DNA of 64,000 nucleotides from Mactromeris polynyma (taxonomy: Eukaryota > Mollusca > Bivalvia > Venerida > Mactridae), in NCBI GenBank assembly GCA_032209605.1, contig JASFXZ010000014.1, positions 1,260,912 to 1,324,911 on the forward strand, given 5' to 3'. Positions within the stretch are counted from its first letter, which is position 1. Every line of letters begins with the position of its first letter. The notes under the pieces are model-generated. The model saw only the letters and a list, made by a program, of their open reading frames with translations, made no database searches and was not told where the DNA came from. Below, in pieces: positions 57,001 to 63,000 of this stretch. The position numbers and the translations under genes were made by a program.

Positions 57001-60000
57001 TAGCGCCTCTGTACCCTTACGTATGTACCATTGAGCCTCCTCGGGTGCCTTATGTTTAATGGATTGTTGTTTTCCATGAGGTCTGTGTGAGGAGGCACTG
57101 TCTTGTGGATGTGGCGTTCCCTGTAGCAACTTATTCTCTCTTTTACATTGTTCGTGGTGCATTTACGGTATAAATATTTTATTATGCGTTAACTTCTGTA
57201 TTGTGCACTTCTGTATTGCTCGTGTTACTGATCCTTGGATTGTGTTTACTATTGCAGCTTTCTGTAATCCTGATCCATGCGAAAATGGCGCCACTTGCAA
57301 TGAAATAAAGGACGAGTGTGAATGTGTTCCTGGATATTTTGGGAAATACTGCAATACTTGTAAGTACCAGAGTTTCTAGGAGCTTAAAACAACATTTCAT
57401 ATTTTCTGTAATTAATGTATGTTAAGCGTACTTTACATATTTGATAGGAATGGCATACATGCCGACGAGAATATTTTTGTTTTTCATTGAATGTGACATA
57501 ATTCGCAATAAATCAGACAGTTAACTCCTAACTTTCTTCAAAGAAACTTCGCTGGCACTGATGAACGTTTGACATGAGCTGTTGAATGTGAAGCTTTTTG
57601 ACATGAAAATACGTATTAAACGTTTATGGTTAAAGAAACCTACTATAAAACAAGGTACTGTAAGAGAATCAAGAGAGAAATGTATTCAGACGAAAAGACG
57701 GCAAGACAATATTGAGGGATGGTCAGGCCTTACATTTGCTGACTAAAGGACAGGACACAGTGTAGACGGACTGTTCACAAGTCTTCAACAATCTTATACC
57801 GCCCCTACAAGCAGCCAGGTTACGGGAAACGTGAATTGAAATGTGTGGCAAATAACCAGTATGCTCATTTATGACAGTGAAACATTAAAAAAACTAAATA
57901 TTATCAATTGGACGCGAATCAGTGAGTATCGATGCCATACCATGTATATACACACTGTGTCGTGCCTTTCTCTCTTCTACTTTACCGAATGGTCTACAAC
58001 GTCAAATATGTGAATGTACAACTGATAATGAATATACGTATGCCACTGAATTTATAACCCTTCAGTAAAATGTATTGCAACTTTTCTGTCACGTAAATGG
58101 ATTCGACTAAAAGGTCATGGCTCACATGTAAGATTATATAACTCCCAAACGATAGGGTGTTTACAAAAGTTTTGATGAGTCCATACACAATTTAGAGTGT
58201 GCAATGTTTCTTAACATAAATACGTATCATATTTAGGGGTATTTATACAGGGATTGTATGCATTATGGCTACATTGGCATACACGGAACGATATTGGCCC
58301 GAAGGCTTTAATTCACACCGGCCCTGTGCATTTTACATGTTATATCTATTGTTGTATTCGTTTTGGTTTTGGCAATGCATTTCGTTAACTCTTTGATCTT
58401 TTTCTGTGAGATCAATTAAGTTTGGTTTTTCAAAGGTCATTTTTGTATTTCTTTTGCAGGATATACTGAACTACATGAAAACATGTATTCAAGAAGACTT
58501 AGTCAAAAAGTTAACACGTTTGCTGTCTTGACTTGTCCTGTGATCTCTTCCATCAATTAATCCCCCCCACTGTTTGTCCTCTTTGATTCTCCTAGTTATT
58601 TCTAATGGTCGGCCAGGCCATTCTTAGCGCCTCTGTACCCTTACGTATGTACCATTAGGCCTCCTCGGGTGCCTTATGTTTAATGGATTGTTGTTTTCCA
58701 TGAGGTCTGTGTGAGAAGGCACTGTCTTGTGGATGTGGCGTTCCCTGTAGCAACTTATTCTCTCTTTTACATTGTTCGTGGTGCATTTACGGTGTAAATA
58801 TTTTGTTATGCGTACACTTCTGTATGTTTCGTGTTACTGATAGTAGGATTGTGTTTACTATTGCAGCTTTCTGTAATCCTGATCTATGCGAAAATGGCGC
58901 CACCTGCAATGAAATAAAGGACGAGTGTGAATGTGCACCTGGATGTTTTGGGACATACTGTGAAATTGGTTAGTAACAGAGTATCTAGGACCTTAAAACA
59001 ACATTTCATATTTGCTGTAATTAATGTATGTTAAGCGTACGCTACATATTTGATAGGAACGACATACATGTACATGTACATGCCGACGAGAATATTTTGT
59101 TTTTCTTTGAATGTGACATAATTTGCAATAAATCAGACAGTTAACTCCTAACTTTCTTCAAAGAAACTTCGGCCAGGTCATTCTTAGCGCCTCTGTACCC
59201 TTACGTATGTACCATTGAGCCTCCTCGGGTGCCCTATGTTTAATGGATTGTTGTATTCCATGAGGTCTGTGTGAGGAGGCACTGTATTGTGGATGTGGCG
59301 TTCCCTGTAGCAACTTATTCTCTCTTTTACATTGTTCGTGGTGCATTTACGGTGTAAATATTTTGTTATGCGTTACCTTCTGTATTGTTCGTGTTACTGA
59401 TCCTAGGATTGTGTTTACTATTGCAGCTTTCTGTAATCCTGATCCATGCGAAAATGGCGCCACCTGCAATGAAATAAAGGACGAGTGTGAATGTGCACCT
59501 GGATGTTTTGGGACATACTGTGAAATTGGTTAGTAACAGAGTATCTAGGACCTTAAAACAACATTTCATACTTGCTGTAATTAATGTATGTTAAGCGTAC
59601 GCTACATATTTAACAGGAATGACATACATGCCGACGAGAATATTTTGTTTTTCTTTGAATGTGACATAATTTGCAATAAATCAGACAGTTAACTCCTAAC
59701 TTTCTTCAAAGAAACTTCGGCCAGGTCATTCTTAGCGCCTCTGTACCCTTACGTATGTACCATTGAGCCTCCTCGGGTGCCCTATGTTTAATGGATTGTT
59801 GTATTCCATGAGGTCTGTGTGAGGAGGCACTGTATTGTGGATGTGGCGTTCCCTGTAGCAACTTATTCTCTCTTTTACATTGTTCGTGGTGCATTTACGG
59901 TGTAAATATTTTGTTATGCGTTACCTTCTGTATTGTTCGTGTTACTGATCCTAGGATTGTGTTTACTATTGCAGCTTTCTGTAATCCTGATCCATGCGAA

Positions 60001-63000
60001 AATGGCGCCACCTGCAATGAAATAAAGGACGAGTGTGAATGTGCACCTGGATGTTTTGGGACATACTGTGAAATTGGTTAGTAACAGAGTATCTAGGACC
60101 TTAAAACAACATTTCATACTTGCTGTAATTAATGTATGTTAAGCGTACGCTACATATTTGACAGGAATGACATACATGCCGACGAGAATATTTTTTTTTT
60201 TTTTGAATGTGACATAATTTGCAATAAATCAGACAGTTAACTCCTAACTTTCTTCAAAGAAACTTCGGCCAGGTCCTTCTTAGCGCCTCTGTACCCTTAC
60301 GTATGTACCATTGAGCCTCCTCGGGTGCCTTATGTTTAATGGATTGTTGTTTTCCATGAGGTCTGTGTGAGGAGGCACTGTCTTGTGGATGTGGCGTTCC
60401 CTGTAGCAACTTATTCTCTCTTTTACGTTGTTCGTGGTGCATTTACGGTATAAATATTTTATTATGCGTTAACTTCTGTATTGTGCACTTCTGTATTGCT
60501 CGTGTTACTGATCCTTGGATTGTGTTTACTATTGCAGCTTTCTGTAATCCTGATCCATGCGAAAATGGCGCCACTTGCAATGAAATAAAGGACGAGTGTG
60601 AATGTGTTCCTGGATATTTTGGGAAATACTGCAATACTTGTAAGTACCAGAGTTTTTAGGAGCTTAAAACAACATTTCATATTTTCTGTAATTAATGTAT
60701 GTTAAGCGTACTTTACATATTTGATAGGAATGGCATACATGCCGACGAGAATATTTTTGTTTTTCATTGAATGTGACATAATTCGCAATAAATCAGACAG
60801 TTAACTCCTAACTTTCTTCAAAGAAACTTCGCTGGCACTGATGAACGTTTGACATGAGCTGTTGAATGTGAAGCTTTTTGACATGAAAATACGTATTAAA
60901 CGTTTATGGTTAAAGAAACCTACTATAAAACAAGGTACTGTAAGAGAATCAAGAGAGAAATGTATTCAGACGAAAAGACGGCAAGACAATATTGAGGGAT
61001 GGTCAGGCCTTACATTTGCTGACTAAAGGACAGGACACAGTGTAGACGGACTGTTCACAAGTCTTCAACAATCTTATACCGCCCCTACAAGCAGCCAGGT
61101 TACGGGAAACGTGAATTGAAATGTGTGGCAAATAACCAGTATGCTCATTTATGACAGTGAAACATTAAAAAAACTAAATATTATCAATTGGACGCGAATC
61201 AGTGAGTATCGATGCCATACCATGTATATACACACTGTGTCGTGCCTTTCTCTCTTCTACTTTACCGAATGGTCTACAACGTCAAATATGTGAATGTACA
61301 ACTGATAATGAATATACGTATGCCACTGAATTTATAACCCTTCAGTAAAATGTATTGCAACTTTTCTGTCACGTAAATGGATTCGACTAAAAGGTCATGG
61401 CTCACATGTAAGATTATATAACTCCCAAACGATAGGGTGTTTACAAAAGTTTTGATGAGTCCATACACAATTTAGAGTGTGCAATGTTTCTTAACATAAA
61501 TACGTATCATATTTAGGGGTATTTATACAGGGATTGTATGCATTATGGCTACATTGGCATACACGGAACGATATTGGCCCGAAGGCTTTAATTCACACCG
61601 GCCCTGTGCATTTTACATGTTATATCTATTGTTGTATTCGTTTTGGTTTTGGCAATGCATTTCGTTAACACTTTGATCTTTTTCTGTGAGATCAATTAAG
61701 TTTGGTTTTTCAAAGGTCATTTTTGTATTTCTTTTGCAGGATATACTGAACTACATGAAAACATGTATTCAAGAAGACTTAGTCAAAAAGTTAACACGTT
61801 TGCTGTCTTGACTTGTCCTGTGATCTCTTCCATCAATTAATCCCCCCCACTGTTTGTCCTCTTTGATTCTCCTAGTTATTTCTAATGGTCGGCCAGGCCA
61901 TTCTTAGCGCCTCTGTACCCTTACGTATGTACCATTAGGCCTCCTCGGGTGCCTTATGTTTAATGGATTGTTGTTTTCCATGAGGTCTGTGTGAGAAGGC
62001 ACTGTCTTGTGGATGTGGCGTTCCCTGTAGCAACTTATTCTCTCTTTTACATTGTTCGTGGTGCATTTACGGTGTAAATATTTTGTTATGCGTACACTTC
62101 TGTATGTTTCGTGTTACTGATAGTAGGATTGTGTTTACTATTGCAGCTTTCTGTAATCCTGATCTATGCGAAAATGGCGCCACCTGCAATGAAATAAAGG
62201 ACGAGTGTGAATGTGCACCTGGATGTTTTGGGACATACTGTGAAATTGGTTAGTAACAGAGTATCTAGGACCTTAAAACAACATTTCATATTTGCTGTAA
62301 TTAATGTATGTTAAGCGTACGCTACATATTTGATAGGAACGACATACATGTACATGTACATGCCGACGAGAATATTTTGTTTTTCTTTGAATGTGACATA
62401 ATTTGCAATAAATCAGACAGTTAACTCCTAACTTTCTTCAAAGAAACTTCGGCCAGGTCATTCTTAGCGCCTCTGTACCCTTACGTATGTACCATTGAGC
62501 CTCCTCGGGTGCCCTATGTTTAATGGATTGTTGTATTCCATGAGGTCTGTGTGAGGAGGCACTGTATTGTGGATGTGGCGTTCCCTGTAGCAACTTATTC
62601 TCTCTTTTACATTGTTCGTGGTGCATTTACGGTGTAAATATTTTGTTATGCGTTACCTTCTGTATTGTTCGTGTTACTGATCCTAGGATTGTGTTTACTA
62701 TTGCAGCTTTCTGTAATCCTGATCCATGCGAAAATGGCGCCACCTGCAATGAAATAAAGGACGAGTGTGAATGTGCACCTGGATGTTTTGGGACATACTG
62801 TGAAATTGGTTAGTAACAGAGTATCTAGGACCTTAAAACAACATTTCATACTTGCTGTAATTAATGTATGTTAAGCGTACGCTACATATTTAACAGGAAT
62901 GACATACATGCCGACTAGAATATTTTGTTTTTCTTTGAATGTGACATAATTTGCAATAAATCAGACAGTTAACTCCTAACTTTCTTCAAAGAAACTTCGG

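Larger units (their letters stand above)
44091..58600 (+). repeat. 14,491-bp duplicated block, copy 2
   Basis: Contiguous with copy 1. It differs from it at very few bases (for example 31425-31426 TT versus 45916-45917 GC). Identity ends before 58996, where the unit-13 markers at 44517 and 44593 are missing. Confidence 0.9.
10353..61840 (+). other. Seventeen further copies of the GATATACT cassette (set)
   Basis: Copies start at 10353, 13085, 15817, 18550, 21282, 24015, 26747, 29479, 35775, 38506, 41237, 43969, 50266, 52997, 55728, 58460 and 61740, each 406-408 bp before an L exon and each with the strong acceptor. They follow V exons, which end in T; T|GA would be a TGA stop at the junction. 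A transcript through the array must therefore skip them, or end there. Confidence 0.4.
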
